A stretch of DNA of 64,000 nucleotides from CAIVAT01 sp037133475 (GCA_037133475.1 JBAXOB010000014.1:1-64000), one strand, 5' to 3'; shown: positions 25,093 through 34,111, counted from the stretch's first letter. The notes: generated by a model not told the origin, from the sequence alone. Numbers and translations: made by a program.

Positions 25093-26727
25093 TCACAAGG
25101 AGATTGCCCTGACTGCCCGTATCAGGAATTCCGGTTTATGAATCGAATCATACACCGGCATCACCACCCTGCCTGTTTCAAATAAGCCATAAACGGCCAT
25201 CTGGGCGGTTCGTACGGAATATTCAACGGTAAACACGCAATCTTTCGGGGCTTCGGCAAACTGGCCCAGAAATGAAAAATTGGTAGCGCCCTTTGGCAGC
25301 ACATCGGGCCGGTCGCCCGATTCCCTTGGCATAAACAGGCTATCCACAAAGGGCATCGCCACCGGGATGCAGTTTACCTTTCCGGATTCCATCACCGGTT
25401 TCATCAGCTCCTGGATCTTCAGGTGAAACCATAACTCTTCGAGGATCTCTTTGCCGCTGCATTCCGCCATCGTCTTATTGATGAAATTTCCCTTCCGGTC
25501 GGGGTAGAGTCCGTAACCCCAGAAAATTTTAACATGACCGGGCTGGTTCGGGAAATGGGGCTGACGGGCAATCACAAACGACATCAGCCAGTTTGAATCG
25601 GTGATGGTCACCAGCCCCCCGGTACCGTCAACATTTCCCGAAAAATTCTCCATATAATCATGGAAGGTGCTATCTTTCAGGGTGGCGGTAAAGGAATACC
25701 ATTTCTGCAGCCCGATATCGCTGCAAAAGGGCTCCGGGTTTCCGAATGCGGCGTCTCTTGCGGCAATGTTTTTCCATAGCTGCCATGACCCCGATTCCCT
25801 GATTCCCTTTAATTTTGCTGCCTTGTCCCAGGTGCCGTTATCGGTGCATTCGGTAAGCGAACCATTGGTAATGAAAACATAATCATTGTCGCCAAGGACA
25901 ATTTCATTTTTATCCTTCAAATGCAGCACCGTGGCAGTTTTCTTATCCGACGACAGGTTGAAGTCAATGTCGGTAACCTCCACCCCCATGTCGAATTGCA
26001 CCCCCCTTCCCTCAAGGTATTTTTTCATCGGCAGCACCACCGAATGGTACTGGTCGTATTTGGTACGCAAAATCCCGCCCAACTTTGGAAGAACGTCGAC
26101 CAGGTGGATAAACCGCTTCATGTAGCGTCTCATCTCAACCAGGCTGCTCCATTTCTGAAAAGCAAACATCGAGGTCCAGATCAGCCAGAAGTTGGTGGTG
26201 AAAAAATCCTGGTCAAACCATTCTTCAATACTTTTTTTACCGAGTGAACGCTCGGAGGAGAAGGTGAGTTTAAGCAGTTTTGACTGCTGTGCCAGGGAAA
26301 GCCCGAAGGAGGAGACATCCTGCTTCAGCCCGTTTTTCAGCAATCGTGCCTGTGCATTGGAGACAAAACGGTTATTGAATTCAAACGATTCATCCCTTAC
26401 CGAAACCGCAGGATCCTCGAGGGAGGGGATGAAGGAGAGCAGGTCCCAGTAGCAGGTATAATACAACTCGTGCATCCGCCCGCCCCTGGCGACAAAACCC
26501 GTTTCTGCATCGCCCGAGCCGTCCAGCGCTCCGCCGGCAATATTGTTTTTCTCCAGGATATGGATATTGGAACCGGGGACACCTGCATCTTTTTCAAGAT
26601 AGAAGGCGCTGGCAAGGGAGGCTATTCCGCTCCCGATAAGGTAGATGGTCGATTCTTTGGCGTTTTGTCGTTTCGGCTGATGCATGATGTTGTTGGATTT
26701 ATGGTGTGTTTCAATATTATTTAGCAT
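25093..26727 (-). CDS. ohyA: Oleate hydratase (FAD-dependent fatty acid double-bond hydratase)
   Basis: A 544-residue flavoprotein, predicted to add water to cis double bonds of unsaturated fatty acids, yielding 10-hydroxy fatty acids; the FAD role is structural. The nucleotide-binding motif IGSGIASLAS lies at residues 31-40, followed by the family segment VARGGRMHELYYTCYWDLLS (80-99). Where the well-studied enzymes have RGGREMxxHxEC, this one has RGGRMHELYYTC, so the Glu is Met85. It is slightly short for the family. Translation may begin at the second Met (residue 15). It follows the BON gene by 22 bp and so shares its promoter, pointing to membrane fatty acid remodelling or detoxification under stress. 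Confidence 0.92.
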   Translation of the reverse strand: MLNNIETHHKSNNIMHQPKRQNAKESTIYLIGSGIASLASAFYLEKDAGVPGSNIHILEKNNIAGGALDGSGDAETGFVARGGRMHELYYTCYWDLLSFIPSLEDPAVSVRDESFEFNNRFVSNAQARLLKNGLKQDVSSFGLSLAQQSKLLKLTFSSERSLGKKSIEEWFDQDFFTTNFWLIWTSMFAFQKWSSLVEMRRYMKRFIHLVDVLPKLGGILRTKYDQYHSVVLPMKKYLEGRGVQFDMGVEVTDIDFNLSSDKKTATVLHLKDKNEIVLGDNDYVFITNGSLTECTDNGTWDKAAKLKGIRESGSWQLWKNIAARDAAFGNPEPFCSDIGLQKWYSFTATLKDSTFHDYMENFSGNVDGTGGLVTITDSNWLMSFVIARQPHFPNQPGHVKIFWGYGLYPDRKGNFINKTMAECSGKEILEELWFHLKIQELMKPVMESGKVNCIPVAMPFVDSLFMPRESGDRPDVLPKGATNFSFLGQFAEAPKDCVFTVEYSVRTAQMAVYGLFETGRVVMPVYDSIHKPEFLIRAVRAISL

Positions 26728-26749
26728 GTGGATTTTCGGTCGTTACAGG

Positions 26750-27202
26750 TTAATCCTGGTTTTCAATGACCAGGTCGTTGAATACGATCCAGGCACCCTC
26801 GCAGTTCCAGGCTATCCGCCCGGCCTCAGCCTTCTGAAAGTCAGAATTTACAGAGCCGCAAAGTGTGACAATCGGGCCGGCAACATTCACCAGTATCTTC
26901 TCGTCATTGATAGACCAATCGCTGACAAGATCCAACTCGATTTTATGTTTCTCAAGTTCGTCTTGCGTTTCTGAATGGATGGTCAGGTTATTGGTCACCC
27001 CTTTGACTCCAACCAGGTCGGCAACAGATCTGTCGGCGGCCTCTCGCTGATAGTTCCAGTTAAGATCGCCTTCCAGTGTAATCCAGCCATCTTCAACGAT
27101 TACTTTTACTTTTCTGACAGGCACCTGCCAGTTCCAGTTAAAGGCGCTTACAACTTCCTGGGCTATTTCACTGTCCGATATGCTCCACGTGCTGGTATTC
27201 AT
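26750..27202 (-). CDS. Protein with two BON domains
   Basis: A 150-residue protein: first BON domain about residues 8-75 (VKVIVEDGWITLEGDLNWNY, then AVADLVGVKGVTNNLTIH-type end), second about 85-148 (ILVNVAGPIVTLCGSVNSDF). BON domains bind phospholipid or occur in periplasmic stress proteins such as OsmY; this one has no signal peptide, so it appears cytoplasmic. It is the first gene of the BON-oleate hydratase pair behind promoter site 4. Confidence 0.9.
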   Translation of the reverse strand: MNTSTWSISDSEIAQEVVSAFNWNWQVPVRKVKVIVEDGWITLEGDLNWNYQREAADRSVADLVGVKGVTNNLTIHSETQDELEKHKIELDLVSDWSINDEKILVNVAGPIVTLCGSVNSDFQKAEAGRIAWNCEGAWIVFNDLVIENQD

Positions 27203-27253
27203 GGTATCTGTTTTTAGGTTTGATCCGCAGTTTCACCTGCTTTTTGTAGAATG

Positions 27254-27319
27254 CAAAGGTGTGCCCGTCGCGGGCAGTTTGTGTTACAAAATGTTGTAAA
27301 TAACTTGCAATATTCACAC
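27254..27319 (-). promoter_or_regulatory. Regulon promoter site 4 (BON-ohyA operon)
   Basis: Minus strand: GTGTGAATATTGCAA (27319-27305), 16 nt, TGTAACA (27288-27282), 20 nt, CACCTTTG (27261-27254). With site 5 it makes a 369-bp divergent regulatory interval (27203-27571); the 164 bp between the two sites shows nothing else I can name. Confidence 0.87.
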
Positions 27320-27483
27320 CCAGGCTGTTCAACATGCTGCATGAAACCAGTCATGACGCCGCAGGGTCCCGCCCTGGCGTGGCCCCTGCACCATGGCAAT
27401 TGTGTCACCTGGCCCGGATATCCAACATGAAGAGGATATTAACGTGATATTGAAATAGGTCAATATCAGCCTCAGGGATCAAT

Positions 27484-27549
27484 GTGTGAATCATGCAAAG
27501 TATTTACAGATTTCTGTAACACTTTCAAGGGCGGGCATCCCTAGTTTTG
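27484..27549 (+). promoter_or_regulatory. Regulon promoter site 5 (mla operon)
   Basis: GTGTGAATCATGCAA (27484-27498), 16 nt, TGTAACA (27515-27521), 20 nt, TAGTTTTG (27542-27549), a perfect TAnnTTTG box. The permease ATG at 27572 follows after 22 nt, which supports that start. Confidence 0.88.
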
Positions 27550-27571
27550 CTGATACTAATACCAGATTGAT

Positions 27572-28411
27572 ATGATAAAGTATAATCCTGTTGTGAAGGT
27601 AAAGGGATTCGCCCGCGTGCAATCCGTGAAGCTGGGTGAAAAAACCATGGCGAAAACTGCGCAGGCCGACAGCTTTTTCACCACCATTGCCGACGTTTAC
27701 CTGTTTATCGCGAGGATCATCAGGGAAACCTTTACGCGCGACTTTGAATTCCGCGAGTTTTTCCGGCAGTGTTTCCAGATTGGGAATAGATCCCTGCCGC
27801 TGATTTCGGTTACCGGGATCATCATCGGACTGGTACTCACGATCCAGTCGCGGCCGGTTCTGATTCGTTTCGGGGCGGTGTCGCTGCTGCCGGGGATGGT
27901 GGCCATTTCCCTTATCCGCGAGATGGGGCCGGTGATCACGGCGCTCCTGTGCGCGGGCAAGATCGGATCGGGCATCGGGGCCGAACTGGGATCGATGAAG
28001 GTGACCGAACAAATTGATGCCATGGAGGTCTCCTGTACCAACCCGATCAGGTTCCTGGTAGTTACACGGGTGCTGGCCGCCACCCTGATGATTCCCCTGC
28101 TGATACTTTACGCCGATGCACTGGGCATCCTGGGAAGCTGGGCAGGCGCAAACATCAAGGGTGATGTAACCTTTTACCTCTTTTTTTCGCAGGCCTTCGG
28201 ACATGTGAGGTTCATCGATTTTTTCCCGGCCATCATCAAATCATTTTTCTTCGGGGCCGTCATCGGACTGGTTGGATGCTACAAGGGCTACAATGCCGGT
28301 CGCGGAACCGAAAGCGTCGGGATTGCCGCAAATTCCGCGGTGGTGCTGTCATCGCTGCTGGTTATCATCATCGACATGGTAGCGGTCCAGTTAACCGACC
28401 TGCTTTACTGA
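27572..28411 (+). CDS. mlaE: MlaE-family ABC transporter permease (lipid trafficking)
   Basis: A 279-residue membrane permease. After a ~50-residue polar N-terminus come the MlaE hallmarks: EFFRQCFQIGNRSLPLISVT, GIIIGLVLTIQ, LIREMGPVITALLCAGKIGS and GIGAELGSMKVTEQIDAMEV, then further membrane helices up to IIIDMVAVQLTDLLY. By family it moves phospholipids between the membranes together with an MlaF ATPase and MlaD MCE protein, both encoded next. A later in-frame ATG (27647) is possible, but the promoter position favours 27572. Confidence 0.92.
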   Translation: MIKYNPVVKVKGFARVQSVKLGEKTMAKTAQADSFFTTIADVYLFIARIIRETFTRDFEFREFFRQCFQIGNRSLPLISVTGIIIGLVLTIQSRPVLIRFGAVSLLPGMVAISLIREMGPVITALLCAGKIGSGIGAELGSMKVTEQIDAMEVSCTNPIRFLVVTRVLAATLMIPLLILYADALGILGSWAGANIKGDVTFYLFFSQAFGHVRFIDFFPAIIKSFFFGAVIGLVGCYKGYNAGRGTESVGIAANSAVVLSSLLVIIIDMVAVQLTDLLY

Positions 28412-28430
28412 TAAAAACAAAATTCCAACA

Positions 28431-29213
28431 ATGAGTACCAATCAAACCGGATCAAGGATTGAAACTCCCTCCCCGGCCGAAAGCAATAAACCGGTCATCC
28501 GCATTGAGAACCTGAAAAAATCATTTTCCCTGCAGGCGGTGTTGGTCAATCTTTCATTAAAGCTGTATAATGGCGAAAACCTCGTGGTGCTTGGCAAATC
28601 GGGTTCAGGCAAATCGGTGCTGATAAAATGCATCGTGGGGCTGCTCACCGCCGACAGCGGGACCATCAGTGTCTTTGACGACAATGTGGCAACTCTGAAC
28701 AGGAAGGAGCTGGGAGCATTGCGCCAAAAAATCGGGTTCCTTTTCCAGAGTGGCGCCCTGTATGATTCCATGACCGTAAAACAAAACATGGAGTTTCCCC
28801 TGCGCCGCACAAAACGGGATCTAACGGAGAGGGAAATCGACGACAAGGTCAACGAGGTGCTTGAAAATGTGGGTCTTGCCGATGCCCTGCATAAAATGCC
28901 CTCCCAGCTTTCGGGTGGAATGCGCAAGCGGATCAGCCTGGCGCGCACCATTATTTCGGACCCGCTGATCATGCTTTATGATGAGCCGACCACGGGACTC
29001 GACCCCGGAACTTCCGACGAAATCAGCGAACTCATCAACGACGTTCAGACGAAATATAAAACATCCTCCATCATCATCACCCATGATATCAGGTGCGCCA
29101 GGAACACGGCAAACCGGATCATCATGCTGCGCGACGGGGATGTATATGCAGAGGGCAGTGTGGCTGACTTTGAAAACTCAGCCGATCCTGTACTTCATTC
29201 ATTTTTCAAATAA
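28431..29213 (+). CDS. mlaF: MlaF-family ABC transporter ATPase
   Basis: A 260-residue ATPase: Walker A LGKSGSGKSVLIKC, Q-loop FLFQSGALYDSMTV, signature LSGGMRKRISLART, Walker B LIMLYDEPTTGLDP and H-loop ITHDIRCARN. The FQSGALYDSMTV and GGMRKR segments are characteristic of MlaF rather than of general importers. It energises the MlaE permease. The gap from mlaE is 19 bp. Confidence 0.94.
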   Translation: MSTNQTGSRIETPSPAESNKPVIRIENLKKSFSLQAVLVNLSLKLYNGENLVVLGKSGSGKSVLIKCIVGLLTADSGTISVFDDNVATLNRKELGALRQKIGFLFQSGALYDSMTVKQNMEFPLRRTKRDLTEREIDDKVNEVLENVGLADALHKMPSQLSGGMRKRISLARTIISDPLIMLYDEPTTGLDPGTSDEISELINDVQTKYKTSSIIITHDIRCARNTANRIIMLRDGDVYAEGSVADFENSADPVLHSFFK

Positions 29214-29235
29214 CCTACATAATTCATTGAAATCC

Positions 29236-29979
29236 ATGGACACGCAATCACATAAATTCAAAGTAAGGCTTGGGATGTTTATCGCCGGCGGCCTGGCGCT
29301 CTTCGTGCTGGCCATCTTTATCATCGGGAAACAAAAAAATTTATTCAACCCGGTGTACCGGCTTACCTCGGTTTTTTCAAATGTCAGCGGGCTGCAGGTC
29401 GGGAACAACATCCGTTTCTGTGGCATCAACGTTGGCACAGTTGACCGGATCACGATTATCAACGATTCAAATGTGAGGGTTGAAATGCTGTTAAAGAAAG
29501 AGGTCAGGCAGTTTATCAAATCCGACTGCGAGGTGGCTATCGGTTCCGAAGGAATTATCGGCGACAGGCTATTACTGCTTTCCCAGGGAGGCACCGGTTC
29601 ACCGCTGGCAAAAGAGGGACAGGAACTGGTATCGGCCGAACCTGTTGAAACCAGCGCCATTATGAGCAGCTTGCAGGTAACCGCAGGCAATGCCGAGATC
29701 ATCTCACAGCAGCTGGCCGAAATCATGGTCAAAATCAACGATGGGAAAGGCACCCTGGGAAGGCTGATCCAGGATACATCCATCGCGGAGAACTTCAGCC
29801 AGACGATGGTCAATATCAAGAGAAGCACCAAAGGGCTGGACGAAAACATGGAGGCGGCCAAGCACAACTTCCTGCTCAAGGGCTTCTTCAATAAAAAAGC
29901 CGCGGCGGAGGAAAAGGTGAAAAAGGAAACCGAAAAAAAGAGAGTATCCGAACAGAAAGAGGCCGATAAAAAGAAATAA
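29236..29979 (+). CDS. mlaD: MlaD-family MCE domain protein
   Basis: A 247-residue protein starting MDTQSHKFKVRLGMFIAGGL, with one N-terminal membrane helix (about 14-32) and an MCE domain (about 38-120; SVFSNVSGLQVGNNIRFCGI, then VGTVDRITI and GSEGIIGDRLLLLSQG). The C-terminal half is helical with a NDGKGTLGRLIQDTS motif and a Lys/Glu-rich tail. It forms the periplasmic lipid-binding ring of the transporter. Longer frames start within mlaF, but the ATG 22 bp after mlaF gives the standard start. mlaB and mlaC are not in the operon. Confidence 0.93.
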   Translation: MDTQSHKFKVRLGMFIAGGLALFVLAIFIIGKQKNLFNPVYRLTSVFSNVSGLQVGNNIRFCGINVGTVDRITIINDSNVRVEMLLKKEVRQFIKSDCEVAIGSEGIIGDRLLLLSQGGTGSPLAKEGQELVSAEPVETSAIMSSLQVTAGNAEIISQQLAEIMVKINDGKGTLGRLIQDTSIAENFSQTMVNIKRSTKGLDENMEAAKHNFLLKGFFNKKAAAEEKVKKETEKKRVSEQKEADKKK

Positions 29980-30105
29980 CGAGGATCCAGGCTGATGCCC
30001 GGTTTTTGAATAAACAAGGTTAAAAATAACCCGTCAATGAAAAAATAGTTGAACTTTGTCTTTCATGAAAGTACCGGTTTTCGGGTACTCCCAAGAAATT
30101 CAGCT

Positions 30106-31185
30106 ATGAAAGATATCGTATCGCCTGATGGCTCGCCTGTGGTAAAGGTTGCTTCGCTCATCATCATCCTGGCAGGCGTAATTTATGCAAAATCGATCAT
30201 CACCCCCTGCCTGCTTGCGTTTTTCATCAGTATAATCTGCGCCCAGCCCATTGCCTGGCTGGAGGCCAGGAGGGTGCCGCGGTGGCTGGCAATGATCATC
30301 GTTATCCTGGGACTGGTCCTGCTTTTTTCGGGATTTGCCCTGCTGATCGGGGGAACTTTATCATCGTTTTCCAGCAATGTGTCAAAATACGAGATCTCCC
30401 TCACCTCCATCAGCGACTCCTTTATCCGCTATCTGAATGACAAGGGGATCAATATTCCCGACAACCAGCTGTCGAATCTGATTCAGCCTGCCAGGATCCT
30501 TGAATTCACCGCTGCGGCCGTAAATCAACTCCTCAATATGATGGGGAATACCTTCCTGATCCTGCTGATCGTGTTGTTCACCCTGATGGAATTCGGCAGT
30601 TTTTCAGTCAAAGCCAGGGCCATCCTGGCTGTTTCAGAAGATTCGATCTCCTATATTTCCACCATCACCCAAAATATCCGCCACTATCTCGGCATCAAAA
30701 CACTGGTTTGCATCGCCACAGGCGTCCTGATCTATGTTGCCATGCTGATCCTGGGCGTTGACTATCCCCTGCTGTGGGCATTGATCGCTGCTTTGATGAA
30801 TTACATCCCGAATATCGGATCCATCATTGCGGCGGTTCCGGCTGTACTGTTTGCCCTGGTACAACTCGGGGTGCCAGGGGCGCTTTGGACCCTCGGATCT
30901 TTTTTGCTGGTAAACAACATCCTCGGCAACTTTGTTGAACCCCGGATCATGGGCAAAGGGCTGGGGCTTTCAACCCTGGTTGTCTTCCTCTCCCTTCTCT
31001 TCTGGGGATTTATCCTGGGAACGGTGGGGATGTTCCTTTCGGTACCCCTTACCATGACCCTGAAAATAATCATGGAGCAGAACCCGAAAACACACTGGGT
31101 GGCAATCCTTTTGGGAACACCTGCTGAAGCCAGGCATTACCAGCAGCAAAAAGCCACGGCGAAAAAAGAGGCCGCAGGGCATTAG
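30106..31185 (+). CDS. AI-2E family transporter (first copy)
   Basis: A 359-residue membrane protein with about eight helices. Family features: paired N-terminal helices (IIILAGVIYAKSIITPCLLA), the central amphipathic region, SISYISTITQNIRHYLGIKT, and the late PLLWALIAALMNYIPNIGSI then FVEPRIMGKGLGLSTLVV motifs. AI-2E proteins export AI-2 in E. coli (TqsA) but others act as Na+/H+ antiporters; the substrate here is open. An upstream TTG gives 378 residues, but ATG 30106 fits family length. It lies 126 bp after mlaD and has no regulon site of its own. Confidence 0.9.
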   Translation: MKDIVSPDGSPVVKVASLIIILAGVIYAKSIITPCLLAFFISIICAQPIAWLEARRVPRWLAMIIVILGLVLLFSGFALLIGGTLSSFSSNVSKYEISLTSISDSFIRYLNDKGINIPDNQLSNLIQPARILEFTAAAVNQLLNMMGNTFLILLIVLFTLMEFGSFSVKARAILAVSEDSISYISTITQNIRHYLGIKTLVCIATGVLIYVAMLILGVDYPLLWALIAALMNYIPNIGSIIAAVPAVLFALVQLGVPGALWTLGSFLLVNNILGNFVEPRIMGKGLGLSTLVVFLSLLFWGFILGTVGMFLSVPLTMTLKIIMEQNPKTHWVAILLGTPAEARHYQQQKATAKKEAAGH

Positions 31186-31214
31186 CTCCATTCCGGGCAT
31201 TAACCCAAAATAAT

Positions 31215-31239
31215 ACGGCCGGGCTTGCAGCCCGGCCGT
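31215..31239. terminator. Bidirectional terminator hairpin
   Basis: ACGGCCGGGCT (31215-31225), loop TGC, AGCCCGGCCGT (31229-31239): a perfect 11-bp stem between the convergent AI-2E and ice-binding genes. Short T/A tracts on both sides are weak, but the stem is very stable and the position is right for both. Confidence 0.8.
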
Positions 31240-31274
31240 TTACATTCAATCAAATATATAACAACTGCTTATTC

Positions 31275-33902
31275 TCAGTTCTGCACTTCGATCCTCCTGA
31301 TGACCTTATACTGGCTGTTCAGGAATACGACAAAATAGAGGCCGTCGTTTATCGGGCGAAGATCGATCTGTACATCAAGCCTGCCGCCAACGGTGCGGGT
31401 TTCGGGAAGTGCGAATACCTTACTGCCGACCATGTCATACACCAGGATCGAAAAGAGGCCATCTGCAGGGCACCGGATTGATACCGTGAACTCGCCGTTG
31501 TTCGGAACAGGATAGACATTGAAGGATGCCGATGCGGGAAGGTTCTTCATCCCTGATAAGGTAACCCAGACCTTGTTTGAAATATCCGACACACACCCGT
31601 TCAGTGTCACAGAACACCAGTAATTTCCGCTATTGCCGGTCACGGTAAAAACCTGACCGGTAGCCCCGGCAATTGCATTGCCCTCAAAATACCACTGGTT
31701 CCCTGCAGGAGCGCTGCTGGCTAGTATGTTGCCGGTTGCCGAAACCTGGGGAGCCGGCGGGATCGCGTTGACCATGATCATAAAATCGGGGGATAATGGC
31801 CCGCTACCGCATCCATTAACGCCACTGACCGTGACGACATCATTGCCGGCAACCGGCCCAAAAGTGACCTCTACCTGGTTAGTTTCAGCCCCGGCGGTTA
31901 TGGTGGCGCCTGCCGGGATAGTCCAATCATACCCGGTTACACCCATGATGGATGGAGTACTGAAAACAACACCCGAAGCACCCGCACACACTGCCGGTGG
32001 TCCGGTAATGAGCCCGGCTGCAGCCGGCATTGAATTGACAAACAGGTTATAGGCTGTTGGTGCTGATGCTGCACAACCTGATGAATTGCTATAGTTTACC
32101 GTCACCACCTGCTGCCCGGTACCTGTCCAGGTTATGTTCAGCGTGCTGGTACCCTGCCCGTTTGCAATAATCCCGTCCGTTACCGTCCATATATAATTGG
32201 ATTGCCCGCTTTCTGTATAGTATATGTTGTTCGTTGATCCTGCACACGGGTTGTTGGTGCTTCCTATCGTTGGCACCGGAGAAGGGTTCACAGTCAGCGA
32301 AACATTTGCCGAGGTAATCGCCGGAAGGAATGCGCCCGTAACAACCACGTTGTAATTTGATCCCGCATTAGTTAAACCGGCCGGATTTATGGTTAAGGTC
32401 TGGGAGGTGGTGCCTGAAATATTCCCGCCATTTGTAAGGTTGACACTTCCCTTTTTCCATTGGTAGGTAAGGGAAGTTCCTGATGCATTAATCGAAAAGC
32501 TGGCACTCCCACCGGCACAAACTGCCTGGCTTACCGGTTGGGTAATGATGGTAGGTGACGCCGAACCTCCGCAACCCGGGGGCATGATGGCCGTAATGGC
32601 AGTTGTACCCAGGGCGCCGGTGGTGGTTAGCCCCCTGCCTTCAAGGTTCACGCCGGTTTTGAAGAGCATGGCCCCGTTATTGCACACAATGGTTCCTTTG
32701 AAAACGGAATAATCATTGATCGACACCGCCCCGTCTACTTTCCAGTAGACATTTTTTGCCAGTGTCCCGTTGGTCAGGATCACCCTTGCATAAGTGCTGG
32801 TCGAAAGCGCGCCATTGATCTTGATGACAAATACCGCGTTTGCATTGCCCTGTGCGTTGAGGTAGACTGTATCGGTAAAGGTGGTCGCTGCGTTCATCAG
32901 GTAGGTGTGCGGCGTAAGTACCAGGTTCCTGCCGAACTGTGCCGGGTATAGCAGTTCAATATCATAGGGCAGCGCGTTAAGGTAAGTATATACAATACCC
33001 AGGTCAGCCGCCGCCTGTAAGGTTGCGCCATCCGGGATGGGGTGGATGGTCCCTGTCACAAACAATGGATTAAAACCTGTTGTCAACCCGACATTGGTAC
33101 CGATATCTCCGGTGGCGTATGTAATTCCGGCATTGGTCACAGGTCCGCTGGCCGACAACAGCACAAAGCAGCCTGCAGTGGCAAGGGCGGGTGCTGCGGG
33201 CCCCGTAAGCACAGGAGATCCGCAACCGATGGGTGTATAGGCCATAACGCCTGCAACATTGACGGCGCCGGAGGTGGAGAGCGCTCTTCCTTCGAGGGTA
33301 TCACCGGTGCTCATGCTGATGGCCGCATTGTTGGCAATGACAGTACCTCTCATGGTGGTGCCTGCTGCCATACTGACGAGTCCTTCAACTTTCCAGAACA
33401 CATTGCACGCCTGCGCTCCATTGATCAGTCTGACCTTAGCATTGGCACCTGTCGAAAAGGGTCCCTGGATTTTAAAAATAAATACCGCACCGGAATTTCC
33501 CTGGGCATCCAGGGTAAGATCCAGGTTCAGGGTGGCGGCACCCGGGATGGCATAAACACCCGCGTTAAGCACCTGTCCGTTTCCCAGCAAAGGCGCCGGG
33601 AAAAAGGCCGGAACCGCACTGTTCAGCAGGTTGCAGGCAATCAGCAGGTCTGCCGCGCACTGGGCGCTTGCCCCACCGGGAGACTGCATCACACCATTCA
33701 CATTGCCAAAACCGGTGATGGCGCCATTATTGGTACCCACGTTGCCGGTAACCTGGGAAATGCCTGTATTGCCAACCGCCCCAACCGTGGAGAAAAGAAC
33801 GAATCCGGCGGCTGTTCCAAGCGGAGGAGCCTGTGCAAAATTCAGTAAAGGGAGTAACAAGATCAAAACTGCTGAAAATGACTTAAATAGTATAGTTTTC
33901 AT
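31275..33902 (-). CDS. Surface protein with two DUF3494 ice-binding domains, Ig/PKD-like domains and T9SS type A signal
   Basis: 875 residues from MKTILFKSFSAVLILLLPLL, a signal peptide. Two tandem DUF3494 (ice-binding, discontinuous beta-solenoid) domains follow: about 28-225 (TAAGFVLFSTVGAVGNTGIS, GNVGTNNG, VFWKVEGLVSMAAGT, GRALSTSGAV) and about 235-440 (AGCFVLLSASGPVTNAGITY, VYWKVDGAVSIND, GRGLTTTGAL). Then an Ig-like domain (ASFSINASGTSLTYQWKKGS), two PKD-like domains and a type A sorting domain (NVYPVPNNGEFTVSI to IEVQN). DUF3494 proteins bind ice in cold-adapted organisms, but many homologues are untested and may be adhesins. The longer frame to 33980 is unlikely because it would run through the promoter. 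Confidence 0.92.
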   Translation of the reverse strand: MKTILFKSFSAVLILLLPLLNFAQAPPLGTAAGFVLFSTVGAVGNTGISQVTGNVGTNNGAITGFGNVNGVMQSPGGASAQCAADLLIACNLLNSAVPAFFPAPLLGNGQVLNAGVYAIPGAATLNLDLTLDAQGNSGAVFIFKIQGPFSTGANAKVRLINGAQACNVFWKVEGLVSMAAGTTMRGTVIANNAAISMSTGDTLEGRALSTSGAVNVAGVMAYTPIGCGSPVLTGPAAPALATAGCFVLLSASGPVTNAGITYATGDIGTNVGLTTGFNPLFVTGTIHPIPDGATLQAAADLGIVYTYLNALPYDIELLYPAQFGRNLVLTPHTYLMNAATTFTDTVYLNAQGNANAVFVIKINGALSTSTYARVILTNGTLAKNVYWKVDGAVSINDYSVFKGTIVCNNGAMLFKTGVNLEGRGLTTTGALGTTAITAIMPPGCGGSASPTIITQPVSQAVCAGGSASFSINASGTSLTYQWKKGSVNLTNGGNISGTTSQTLTINPAGLTNAGSNYNVVVTGAFLPAITSANVSLTVNPSPVPTIGSTNNPCAGSTNNIYYTESGQSNYIWTVTDGIIANGQGTSTLNITWTGTGQQVVTVNYSNSSGCAASAPTAYNLFVNSMPAAAGLITGPPAVCAGASGVVFSTPSIMGVTGYDWTIPAGATITAGAETNQVEVTFGPVAGNDVVTVSGVNGCGSGPLSPDFMIMVNAIPPAPQVSATGNILASSAPAGNQWYFEGNAIAGATGQVFTVTGNSGNYWCSVTLNGCVSDISNKVWVTLSGMKNLPASASFNVYPVPNNGEFTVSIRCPADGLFSILVYDMVGSKVFALPETRTVGGRLDVQIDLRPINDGLYFVVFLNSQYKVIRRIEVQN

Positions 33903-33942
33903 TTCATTTTTTCTAATCTGTGAAGGAATTTTCACAACACGA

Positions 33943-34008
33943 CAAAGGTCGGCGAGTTCCATGGCCGGTGTGTTACACAATATTCTAAATGAGTTGCATG
34001 ATTCACAC
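33943..34008 (-). promoter_or_regulatory. Regulon promoter site 6 (ice-binding-domain gene)
   Basis: Minus strand: GTGTGAATCATGCAA (34008-33994), 16 nt, TGTAACA (33977-33971), 20 nt, GACCTTTG (33950-33943). The leader to the ATG at 33902 is about 35 nt. Confidence 0.88.
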
Positions 34009-34049
34009 CTCCGCCGGGTAAAAGCGTTTTACCCCGGCGCCGGAAAATC

Positions 34050-34081
34050 AAAAAAGCTCCCCGGCATAGGTGCCAGGGAGC
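34050..34081 (-). terminator. Rho-independent terminator of the OmpA-family gene
   Basis: On the minus strand GCTCCC-t-GGCA, loop, TGCC-g-GGGAGC (34081-34056) is followed by TTTTTT (34055-34050). One mismatch interrupts the stem. It ends transcription 31 bp after the OmpA-family stop codon and insulates promoter site 6. Confidence 0.8.
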
Positions 34082-34111
34082 CTGTTATTAACCGGGATGA
34101 TCAGGGCCGAA

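Noticed and set aside
30025..30059. GAACTTTG box before the first AI-2E gene as a possible regulon promoter
   Set aside because: The right-half position reads AATAACC and the left half has no similarity; it can be an ordinary promoter only.
33903..33980. N-terminal extension of the ice-binding-domain protein
   Set aside because: It would be coded by the promoter (-7 box and right half of site 6); the signal peptide starts at 33902.
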